From Gammaproteobacteria bacterium (lineage in GTDB: Bacteria; Pseudomonadota; Gammaproteobacteria; Thiohalomonadales; Thiohalomonadaceae): 44,067 nucleotides of DNA. The notes under the pieces are model-generated. The model was not told where the DNA came from. It saw nothing but the letters and a program-made list of their open reading frames with translations, and ran no database searches. The position numbers and the translations under genes were made by a program. The stretch is from positions 1 through 44,067 of the forward strand of contig JADGBN010000011.1 in assembly GCA_015231435.1 (NCBI GenBank), in the 5' to 3' direction. Shown here in pieces: positions 37,584 through 44,067 of the stretch; position 1 is the first letter of the stretch; every line of letters begins with the position of its first letter.

Positions 37584-39683
37584 GTGACGCCCACCATTAA
37601 AGAGTTCCAGTTCGGGGAACATACCGTAAGATTTGAGACCGGTGAAATCGCACGTCAGGCCACCGGAGCGGTGATCTGTAGCATGGGGGACACCACTGTG
37701 CTGGTGACCTGTGTTGCTGAGCGTGAAGAGCGCGAGGGTCGCGATTTCTTCCCCCTGACGGTCAATTATCAGGAGAAGACCTATGCCGCAGGGCGTATTC
37801 CCGGGGGCTTTTTCCGCCGTGAAGGTCGCCCGAGTGAGAAAGAGACACTGACATCACGTCTTATCGACCGCCCCTTAAGACCGCTCTTCCCCAAGGGGTT
37901 TTATAATGAGGTTCAGGTGATTGCGACGGTGGTTTCGCTTGATCCGGATATTGATGCAGAGTTGGTGGCGATGTTGGGTGCTTCGGCAGCGGTGGCTATC
38001 TCCGGCGTTCCCTTTAAGGGACCGATTGGTGCGGCGCGGGTCGGTTATAAAAACGGTGCCTATATTCTTAACCCGTCAATGAGTCAGCTCGTAGATTCAG
38101 AACTGGATCTGATGGTCGCCGGTACCGAGAGTGCGGTACTGATGGTAGAGTCTGAGGCTAAGCTATTAAGCGAAGAGGTGATGCTTGGCGCGGTGATGTT
38201 TGGTCACACAGCGATGCAGTCTGCAATTACCGCGATTAAAGAGCTTAAAGCCGCCGTTGGTAAACCTGACTGGGTATGGCTGCCACCGCAAAGTGATGTG
38301 GCATTGGTGGAGGCGGTTGCCGGCGCAGCGACGGCATCACTGACTGCAGCCTATCAGGTGAGCGATAAACAGGCTCGTTACGAGCAGCTTAATACTATTC
38401 GTAATGAGATTGTGGCCAAACTTAGCGATGCAAAGAGCACCCCCTGCTGGGATGAAGCGTTGGTGGCTGAGGCGGTCGGCAAGCTTGAGAAGAAGATTGT
38501 TCGCGGACGCATTATTGACCAGCAACCGCGTATTGATGGTCGTGATAATCATACGGTGCGCCCCATCACCGTGCGTACGGGGGTACTTAATCGGGTACAT
38601 GGTTCGGCACTCTTTACCCGCGGAGAGACACAGGCGCTGGTGGTGACGACGCTCGGTACGACGCGTGATGCACAAATTATTGATGCGATTGAAGGTGAAC
38701 ATAAAGATACCTTTATGTTGCATTACAACTTCCCTCCCTTTAGTGTGGGCGAAACTGGGCGTACCGGAAATCCTGGTCGGCGCGAAATCGGTCACGGCCG
38801 TTTAGCAAAACGCGGTGTTGCTGCAGTGATGCCAACGCTTGAGGATTTCCCCTATACCGTTCGTGTGGTCTCGGAAATTACCGAGTCAAACGGCTCAAGC
38901 TCAATGGCCAGTGTCTGCGGCAGTAGTCTGGCGATGATGGATGCCGGCGTGCCGCTGAAATCGCCGGTGGCCGGTGTTGCCATGGGGTTGATTAAAGAGG
39001 GTGACAAGTATGCCGTACTCACCGATATTCTCGGTGATGAAGATCACTTAGGTGATATGGACTTTAAGGTTGCCGGAAACGCTGACGGCATCACCGCACT
39101 GCAGATGGATATCAAGATCGAGGGGATCACCCGTGAGATCATGGAGCAGGCGCTAAAGCAGGCACATGCTGGGCGGATTTTTATTCTTGGTGAGATGAAT
39201 AAAGTTATCTCTACACCAAGACTCGAAATGTCTGAGTTCGCTCCCCGCTATATCACCTTCAAAATTAATCCTGAGAAGATTCGTGATGTGATCGGTAAGG
39301 GCGGGGCGGTTATTCGTGCCCTGACCGAAGAGACCGGCGCCAGTATTGAGATAACTGATGATGGCATGGTTAAGATCGCCTCTGTCGATAATGCCGCTGG
39401 TCAGGAGGCGCGTCGTCGCATTGAGCAGATCACCGCCGACGTTGAAGTCGGAATGATTTACGATGGCAAAGTGGTTAAGCTAATGGACTTTGGCGCCTTT
39501 GTGACGATTCTTCCCGGTAAGGATGGTTTGGTTCATATTTCACAAATCTCTGATGAGCGGGTCGAGAAGGTGAGCGACAAACTCTCTGAAGGCGACACCA
39601 TTAGGGTTAAGGTTCTTGAAGTTGACCGTCAGGGACGCATTCGCCTGAGTATGAAAGCTGTTTATGAAGAGGGCGGCGAGTAA
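37584..39683 (+). CDS. pnp: polyribonucleotide nucleotidyltransferase (PNPase)
   Basis: A 699-residue trimeric 3'-5' phosphorolytic exoribonuclease. Two RNase PH domains ([12 protein letters not shown] in the first; [20 protein letters not shown], then [19 protein letters not shown] in the second), a KH domain ([20 protein letters not shown]) and a C-terminal S1 domain ([20 protein letters not shown]) are in normal order. GTG 37584 gives [15 protein letters not shown] and has AGGA suitably upstream; a longer form from TTG 37554 is less likely. Confidence 0.96.
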   Translation: MTPTIKEFQFGEHTVRFETGEIARQATGAVICSMGDTTVLVTCVAEREEREGRDFFPLTVNYQEKTYAAGRIPGGFFRREGRPSEKETLTSRLIDRPLRPLFPKGFYNEVQVIATVVSLDPDIDAELVAMLGASAAVAISGVPFKGPIGAARVGYKNGAYILNPSMSQLVDSELDLMVAGTESAVLMVESEAKLLSEEVMLGAVMFGHTAMQSAITAIKELKAAVGKPDWVWLPPQSDVALVEAVAGAATASLTAAYQVSDKQARYEQLNTIRNEIVAKLSDAKSTPCWDEALVAEAVGKLEKKIVRGRIIDQQPRIDGRDNHTVRPITVRTGVLNRVHGSALFTRGETQALVVTTLGTTRDAQIIDAIEGEHKDTFMLHYNFPPFSVGETGRTGNPGRREIGHGRLAKRGVAAVMPTLEDFPYTVRVVSEITESNGSSSMASVCGSSLAMMDAGVPLKSPVAGVAMGLIKEGDKYAVLTDILGDEDHLGDMDFKVAGNADGITALQMDIKIEGITREIMEQALKQAHAGRIFILGEMNKVISTPRLEMSEFAPRYITFKINPEKIRDVIGKGGAVIRALTEETGASIEITDDGMVKIASVDNAAGQEARRRIEQITADVEVGMIYDGKVVKLMDFGAFVTILPGKDGLVHISQISDERVEKVSDKLSEGDTIRVKVLEVDRQGRIRLSMKAVYEEGGE

Positions 39684-39697
39684 TTTTTCGCTAAATT

Positions 39698-39736
39698 GCC
39701 TGTAGTGCAGTGAGTGACTGCGCTACAGGCTGTTTT
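39698..39736 (+). terminator. terminator after pnp
   Basis: A 14-bp stem, GCCTGTAGTGCAGT (39698-39711) with ACTGCGCTACAGGC (39717-39730) including one G-T pair, a GAGTG loop, and TGTTTTA after it. End of the nusA-pnp operon. Confidence 0.8.
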
Positions 39737-39770
39737 AAACTCTTCTCTTTTTAAGCAACGGCGTCATGTT

Positions 39771-40634
39771 ATGCCCCATTTTCTAAAAATAGCTCTACCC
39801 ATTCTGGGATTGCTGCTGCTATCCAAATCTCTTTACGCGCTCCCCCGCAGCGATGCGGTTCCGGGTGGTGTTGTGACTATTTCCCTAGGGGCTGCCAGTG
39901 CGGCGCCTCAAGCATTTTATAATAACCGCCGGGTACGGGTGACCTCAGTTGAGGGTGTCTGGTATGCAGAAATCGGTTTAGGTCTAAGCACCAAGCCAGG
40001 TAGAGGCAAACTCGTGGTTAAAGATCGTTCCGGCAGTCAACCGCAATCGCGGGAGATCGCTTTTACTATCGCCGATAAAAAGTATCTCGAGCAGCATATC
40101 ACCCTAAAAGATAAGCGTAAGGTGAATCCGCTTGAGCGTGATATGAGTCGTATTAGTAGTGAACAGCAGCGCAGTCGTACCGCCTTCAACCATTGGCAGG
40201 AGACGGTGGCGGGCAGTAGCGAGTTTATCCTTCCTGTTGCGGGGCCGATGAGTAGCCCCTTTGGTAAACGCCGCTTTTTTAATGGCGAGGCGCGCGCGCC
40301 ACACAGTGGTATCGATATTGCGGCGAATAAAGGTGAGCTGGTGCTATCACCGGCTGATGGCGTGGTGACCGAGTCAGGTGACTTCTTTTTTAACGGAAAC
40401 ACGCTATTCATTGACCATGGCCAGGGTCTAGTATCGATGATTTGCCATTTAGATACCATGAAAGTGAAGTCTGGCGACCAAGTAAAACGCGGACAACCGC
40501 TAGCGACTGTTGGCATGACGGGGCGCGCGACGGGGCCGCATCTGCACTGGAGCGTTAGTCTTAATGGCGAGCGGGTAGAGCCGACCCTTTTTCTTCCTGA
40601 GCAAATTGCAAAAGCACTTGAGACCGCGCAATAG
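39771..40634 (+). CDS. secreted M23-family peptidase (LytM domain)
   Basis: A 287-residue exported protein. A signal peptide (about residues 1-23, LPILGLLLLSKSLYA) is followed by an N-terminal beta domain and a C-terminal M23 domain. All metal and catalytic residues are visible: His and Asp in PHSGIDIAA, and HLHW in TGPHLHWSV. This suggests an active D,D- or D,L-endopeptidase acting on peptidoglycan in the periplasm, or an activator of amidases. No ribosome binding site is clear; ATG 39771 best matches the signal peptide. Confidence 0.88.
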   Translation: MPHFLKIALPILGLLLLSKSLYALPRSDAVPGGVVTISLGAASAAPQAFYNNRRVRVTSVEGVWYAEIGLGLSTKPGRGKLVVKDRSGSQPQSREIAFTIADKKYLEQHITLKDKRKVNPLERDMSRISSEQQRSRTAFNHWQETVAGSSEFILPVAGPMSSPFGKRRFFNGEARAPHSGIDIAANKGELVLSPADGVVTESGDFFFNGNTLFIDHGQGLVSMICHLDTMKVKSGDQVKRGQPLATVGMTGRATGPHLHWSVSLNGERVEPTLFLPEQIAKALETAQ

Positions 40635-40640
40635 TAGTCG

Positions 40641-41021
40641 TTAAGGGTATAGCATCCGCCCCAACTGAATACCCAACCAGACAGCCATTAGTGACAGTAG
40701 CAGATTAGCGGCCACCGAAATTGCTGCACGTACTATCTTCCCCTGTTCCAACAGCAGCAGTGTCTCTATGGAAAAGGTCGAGAAGGTGGTCAGGGCACCC
40801 AATACGCCAACCAGCAGAAACGAACGCCAGAGTGTGCTGTGGGGTAACTGCTCAATAAGTAAAACATATCCTAATCCCATGCATAGTGAACCTAGCACAT
40901 TCACGGTTAAGGTGCCGTAGGGAAAGCCCCGCCCCAGCAGTTGGTGTATGCCGTTTGAGAGAACAAAACGTAAAACCGCACCAATTGCGCCACCTGCACT
41001 AATGGCGAGAAGCTGATTCAT
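40641..41021 (-). CDS. crcB: fluoride ion channel CrcB/Fluc
   Basis: A 126-residue four-helix membrane protein that exports fluoride as a dimer. Visible are AGGAIGAVLRFVLS near residues 9-22, GTLTVNVLGSLCMG with the pore Asn near 41-54, and LGALTTFSTFSIETLLLL with the TTFSTF pore motif near 74-92. ATG 41021 gives MNQLLAIS; the open frame continues upstream but is not family-like. It is convergent with the M23 gene, six bases between stops. No fluoride riboswitch is recognised upstream. Confidence 0.94.
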   Translation of the reverse strand: MNQLLAISAGGAIGAVLRFVLSNGIHQLLGRGFPYGTLTVNVLGSLCMGLGYVLLIEQLPHSTLWRSFLLVGVLGALTTFSTFSIETLLLLEQGKIVRAAISVAANLLLSLMAVWLGIQLGRMLYP

Positions 41022-41130
41022 TAAAAAGTTCCTGAATAATTGTTCGTAGACGTGAAAAAATGATGCTGTTATTCTAAACCACTTAGAACTAGGCAACTTA
41101 GCTAATCAAGGTTAACTTCAGGAGAAGAGG

Positions 41131-42474
41131 ATGAACAGACCAGAAAAACAACGTTTACCGATAATTACCGCAGCGGTGATTGCTGCTTTTTCGGCAGAGA
41201 TCTATGCCCTGCCCTTTAACAGTATGGACCCGCGTGCCCTAGCGATGGGCGGAACCGGTGTCGCCAGCGCTAATGTGATGAGCGCGACCGCCTATAACCC
41301 GGCGATGTTGGCGCTACCGCAGGAGCAGGGTAGTTATGGTATCTCCTTCCCCTATTTCGGGGTAAGCGGTTATGGCTTTCAGGATTTTATCGATTTTGAG
41401 GATGCTGACTATGTGGATAAGCTTGATCAGGCGATAAATGCCATTCCCAATGACCCTGACCCAACGGACACCATGCTGCCAGGACAGTATCGTGATGTCG
41501 CTAACCGTGCTAGGGAGTTAAATGGTGGCTTGATTGATATCTCCGATACGCCCTTTGGGCTTGATCTGGGTGGCGGTGCTGTTTTCGGTCGTGCCGATAG
41601 GCAGTTAGGGATGGCAATTAGTTTAGGGGCAACGGGTTCACTTGCCGGCGGCATCTACTATCGCGATGCAGCCGTATTAGATAAGCTTGCGGATGATGTC
41701 GACAGCTTTGCTACCTGCCTTGCGGATGCACAGGCAACCTATGCCGGGGGTTCAGAGGTGATTCCTGCAAGTTGCTATGCCAGTCTTAACTATATTGATG
41801 CGACGGGTCAGGTGACTTTTGATTCTGATCAGGATTTAGACTCATCGGTTGCGGTGACTGGCCTAGTGATGAGTGAGGTTGCGCTCTCTTTTGCAACTGA
41901 GCGAATGATCGAAGGGCAGTCCGTTCTTTTTGGGGTGACCCCGAAAATTGTCAAAACAACGGTGATTGAGTATAGCGAGACGGTGAATGATTCCGACTCT
42001 GGCGATGCAACAGATGATGATTACACGGCGGATTACAGCGATTTCAATCTTGATCTGGGCGCCAGTTATATGCCCGCACCCGGTTGGCGCGCAGGGTTTG
42101 TGATTAAAAATCTTATTGGCCAAACCTATGAGTTTGAAAGATTCGGTGTTAAGAGCGGGCGTAGCATTGATGTCAAACCGATGGCGCGGGCAGGTATCGC
42201 TTTTCAGAGTGACTGGTATCTTTTGGCGGCAGATATTGATCTAACCGCGAATGCGGCGGCAGGCCTTGGCGATGATTCGCGGCAAATTGCACTGGGTGCT
42301 GAGTTTATCCCCATTGACTGGGCAAAACTGCGGGTCGGGTATCGTGCAGATGTCGGCAATAGTGACCGCAGCGTGGCAACAGTTGGTTTTGGTCTCTTTA
42401 ACGCCGTTGATCTGGCGGTTGCGGTTGGCAGTGATGAGATAGGCGGCGCGTTGCGCTTCGGTTATCAGTTTTAA
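41131..42474 (+). CDS. TraF-like outer-membrane beta-barrel protein (PF13729-type)
   Basis: A 447-residue exported protein. A signal peptide (about residues 1-26, AAVIAAFSAEIYA) is followed by DPRALAMGGTGVASANVMSA and AYNPAMLAL, the start of the family annotated as plasmid transfer protein TraF, which in chromosomes is a FadL/PorV-like barrel. It ends in FGYQF with a terminal Phe, an outer-membrane signature. Two acidic inserts are seen (PNDPDPTDT near residue 110; DSDSGDATDDDYTADYSDF near 287). GGAGAAGAGG precedes the ATG. There is no conjugation gene nearby, so a transport or structural role is more likely; the substrate is unknown. Confidence 0.78.
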   Translation: MNRPEKQRLPIITAAVIAAFSAEIYALPFNSMDPRALAMGGTGVASANVMSATAYNPAMLALPQEQGSYGISFPYFGVSGYGFQDFIDFEDADYVDKLDQAINAIPNDPDPTDTMLPGQYRDVANRARELNGGLIDISDTPFGLDLGGGAVFGRADRQLGMAISLGATGSLAGGIYYRDAAVLDKLADDVDSFATCLADAQATYAGGSEVIPASCYASLNYIDATGQVTFDSDQDLDSSVAVTGLVMSEVALSFATERMIEGQSVLFGVTPKIVKTTVIEYSETVNDSDSGDATDDDYTADYSDFNLDLGASYMPAPGWRAGFVIKNLIGQTYEFERFGVKSGRSIDVKPMARAGIAFQSDWYLLAADIDLTANAAAGLGDDSRQIALGAEFIPIDWAKLRVGYRADVGNSDRSVATVGFGLFNAVDLAVAVGSDEIGGALRFGYQF

Positions 42475-42478
42475 TGTT

Positions 42479-42627
42479 TATACCCTTTCTACTTGAAATT
42501 GCAGGGTCGTTGCACCAAAGGCAGGCTGCGCACGCTTCAGTCGCTCACCCCAATCACATAGTTAACCTATGCTCATGGGGATTCGCGACTTTGCCGCCTA
42601 CCTGCATTTCCAAGTAGTTTGGGTATA
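42479..42627. repeat. ERIC-like palindromic intergenic element, copy 2
   Basis: A 149-nt element with the same ends (TATACCC ... GGGTATA) and the same orientation as 5889-6014. Outside a 21-nt length difference near 42512-42540 I count two substitutions between copies. It begins four bases after the stop of the TraF-like gene and ends just before the fur terminator, so it lies in the 3' region of both transcripts. Confidence 0.87.
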
Positions 42628-42704
42628 GGTAAAAAGAGGGGGAGACCACTCACCTAATAACTCTCGGGTAACTCTCGGGTAACTCTCGGGTGAGGGTCTC
42701 TCCC
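42628..42704 (-). terminator. fur terminator with tandem-repeat loop
   Basis: Stem of about 12 bp with one bulged A: GAGACC-A-CTCACC (42642-42654) against GGTGAGGGTCTC (42689-42700), extended by GGG/CCC outside. On the minus strand it is followed by TCTTTTTACC. The loop holds three perfect 11-bp copies of AACTCTCGGGT (42659-42691), the last copy forming part of the stem. Confidence 0.75.
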
Positions 42705-42711
42705 TGTTGTT

Positions 42712-43137
42712 TCAGTCAGTCACTGATTTCTCACGGCACGCCCTGCAGGTGCCAAAGATATTCATCTCATGGTAGTTAATTGTAAATTCATGGCTTTTGG
42801 CAATCTCCTTCTGTAAGCGTTCTATCTCCGGGTCAACAAACTCGGTGACCGATCCGCAGGTATTGCATAACAGGTGATCGTGGTGCCCACTGTCATCCAG
42901 TTCGTAAACCGCTTTGGTAGTGTCGAAGGAGAGGCGATTAATAATGCCCGCCGTTTCAAACTGGGCCAGTACACGATAGACGGTCGCCAATCCGACATCT
43001 TCGTTGGCAGCCAGCATCGTGCGATGAATATCTTCAGCGCTTAAGTGGTGATCTTCACTCTCTTCAAGCAGTTTTAATATTTTCATGCGGGGTACTGTGG
43101 CACGCAGCCCCATTTTTTTTAGATCTTCACTTTTCAT
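42712..43137 (-). CDS. fur: ferric uptake regulator Fur
   Basis: A 141-residue iron-responsive repressor. The winged-helix domain has LRATVPRMKILKLL near 11-24 and VGLATVYRVLAQFETAGI near 48-65. The metal site includes HHDH at 85-88, and the two structural zinc motifs CNTC (91-94) and CRAC (131-134) are intact. ATG 43137 with GGGAG upstream gives the standard MKSEDLKKMGL; the frame extends further upstream but only into the promoter. Divergent from guaB. I see no clear Fur box in the promoter. Confidence 0.96.
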   Translation of the reverse strand: MKSEDLKKMGLRATVPRMKILKLLEESEDHHLSAEDIHRTMLAANEDVGLATVYRVLAQFETAGIINRLSFDTTKAVYELDDSGHHDHLLCNTCGSVTEFVDPEIERLQKEIAKSHEFTINYHEMNIFGTCRACREKSVTD

Positions 43138-43165
43138 CGCGTGCTCCCAAATAAAATTAGTGTTA

Positions 43166-43194
43166 AGTATTGCCGCCAGTGCAAACGATGTCAA
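43166..43194 (-). promoter_or_regulatory. sigma-70 promoter of fur
   Basis: On the minus strand, consensus TTGACA (43194-43189), a 17-nt spacer and AATACT (43171-43166), 28 nt before the fur ATG. Confidence 0.7.
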
Positions 43195-43239
43195 CGGTCT
43201 AACATGGTTACCTTCGCCAGAAGTGGGCAAGAGCGCATA

Positions 43240-43268
43240 TTTACCGGATCATGATTACTCCGTATAAT
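43240..43268 (+). promoter_or_regulatory. sigma-70 promoter of guaB
   Basis: TTTACC (43240-43245), a 17-nt spacer and consensus TATAAT (43263-43268). The predicted start near 43275 gives a short leader of about 30 nt. Confidence 0.75.
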
Positions 43269-43305
43269 CGTTCGCTCTCTTAACAGCGATATGGAAAAAC
43301 CCCCA

Positions 43306-44067
43306 ATGCGTATCAGTCAGGATGCCTTTACTTTTGATGATGTGTTGCTTATCCCCGCACACTCGCTGGTTCATCCCAAAGATGTAGATCTGAGGACATG
43401 GCTAACCCGTGAAATCAGCCTCAATATTCCGTTAATCTCGGCGGCGATGGATACAGTGACCGAATCACGTCTGGCGATTGCCATGGCGCAGGAGGGGGGT
43501 ATCGGAATTATTCATAAAAATATGACTGCTGAACAGCAGGCGGACGAAGTCCGACGGGTTAAAAAGTTTGAGAGCGGTATTGTCACTGATCCGATCACTA
43601 TCTCACCGCAGGCGACCATTCGTGAAGTGCTGGAGTTGACCCGCGCACGTAATATCTCGGGAATGCCGGTAGTGGATGGTAATAATCTGGTCGGCATAGT
43701 GACTAACCGTGACGTGCGCTTTGAGAATCATCTGGATGCCCCGGTATCAACGGTAATGACCCCCAAGTCGCGTCTGGTGACCGTGGGTGAAGGTGCCTCA
43801 CGGGAGGAGGTGTTGGCACTGCTGCATCGTCACCGTATTGAAAAGGTACTGGTGGTCGATAATAACTACCATCTTAAAGGGCTGATTACCGTTAAGGATA
43901 TTCAAAAAGCGACTGATAAACCCAATGCCTGCAAGGATGATCAGGGGCGACTGCGTGTTGGTGCTGCGGTTGGTGTCGGTGTTGGTACCGATGAACGGGT
44001 GACGCTGCTGGCGGCAGCTGGCGTCGATGTGGTGGTGGTCGATACCGCCCATGGTCACTCTCAGGGG
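43306..44067 (+). CDS. guaB: IMP dehydrogenase, 5' part (cut by window end)
   Basis: The first 254 codons of an enzyme that oxidises IMP to XMP in guanine nucleotide synthesis. Visible are [33 protein letters not shown] and [10 protein letters not shown] of the barrel, two CBS domains at about residues 90-205, and [17 protein letters not shown] with [11 protein letters not shown] at the cut. The catalytic Cys loop is outside the window. ATG 43306 aligns with the family start; an in-frame ATG at 43291 would add five residues (MEKPP). Confidence 0.96.
   Translation, partial: MRISQDAFTFDDVLLIPAHSLVHPKDVDLRTWLTREISLNIPLISAAMDTVTESRLAIAMAQEGGIGIIHKNMTAEQQADEVRRVKKFESGIVTDPITISPQATIREVLELTRARNISGMPVVDGNNLVGIVTNRDVRFENHLDAPVSTVMTPKSRLVTVGEGASREEVLALLHRHRIEKVLVVDNNYHLKGLITVKDIQKATDKPNACKDDQGRLRVGAAVGVGVGTDERVTLLAAAGVDVVVVDTAHGHSQG

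Noticed and set aside
41022-41130. Fluoride riboswitch upstream of crcB
   Set aside because: On the minus strand I looked for the conserved GATGG...CTGATGA-type elements and found none.
41131-42474. Evidence for a conjugative element because of a TraF match
   Set aside because: The family name is inherited from the F plasmid; no other transfer, relaxase or integration gene is present and the protein looks like an outer-membrane barrel.
42659-42691. Possible CRISPR-like or satellite array
   Set aside because: Only three 11-bp units with no spacers between them; it is a tandem duplication inside a hairpin loop.
43138-43305. Fur box in the fur-guaB intergenic region
   Set aside because: No 19-bp site resembling the GATAATGATAATCATTATC consensus was seen on either strand.

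Overview
The window looks like a chromosomal segment of a gammaproteobacterium outside the Enterobacterales. It holds intact housekeeping operons in classical gammaproteobacterial orders: yceD-rpmF-plsX-fabHDG-acpP-fabF-pabC-mltG, nuoA to nuoN, and tRNA-fMet-rimP-nusA-infB-rbfA-truB-rpsO-pnp. nuoC and nuoD are separate genes (they are fused in E. coli), NuoG is about 800 residues rather than about 900, and tmk-holB do not follow mltG. These points argue against an enteric host. I cannot name a genus from sequence alone.

Layout. 1-271: repetitive, hairpin-rich sequence. 272-2485 (+): late corrin-ring genes (CbiG C-terminal/CobE-like, cobJ, cbiB). 2525-5013 (-): a polytopic O-antigen-ligase-like protein with a C-terminal helical repeat region, then a Maf/YceF nucleotide pyrophosphatase. 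5106-13291 (+): yceD, rpmF and the fatty-acid synthesis cluster through pabC and mltG. 13351-15948: three kinds of minus-strand gene (a two-helix membrane peptide, a Bax-inhibitor-1 family protein, small unknown ORFs, rsgA) around a plus-strand tRNA-Ser(UGA). 16237-30709 (+): the complete 14-gene NDH-1 (respiratory complex I) operon. 30746-39683 (+): initiator tRNA and the transcription/translation operon ending with S15 and PNPase. 39771-44067: an M23 peptidase, a crcB fluoride channel (-), a TraF-like outer-membrane barrel, fur (-) and the start of guaB (+), cut by the window end.

How the genes work together. Lipid precursor synthesis (plsX, fab genes, acpP) sits with L32. Energy conservation is represented by complex I, with most cistrons translationally coupled by short overlaps. 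The nusA-infB operon carries leader terminators and an rpsO-pnp hairpin region like those through which this operon is regulated in E. coli.

I found no CRISPR array, prophage, secretion system, defence island or complete insertion sequence, and no convincing novel multi-gene system. The most notable observation is a pair of nearly identical ERIC-type palindromic elements (5889-6014 and 42479-42627) in a genome that does not look enteric. Smaller points are a fur terminator whose loop holds a perfect 11-bp triplication, a probable leaderless yceD transcript, a recurrent 8-nt overlap between nuo genes, and a small ORF that may carry two compensating frameshifts.
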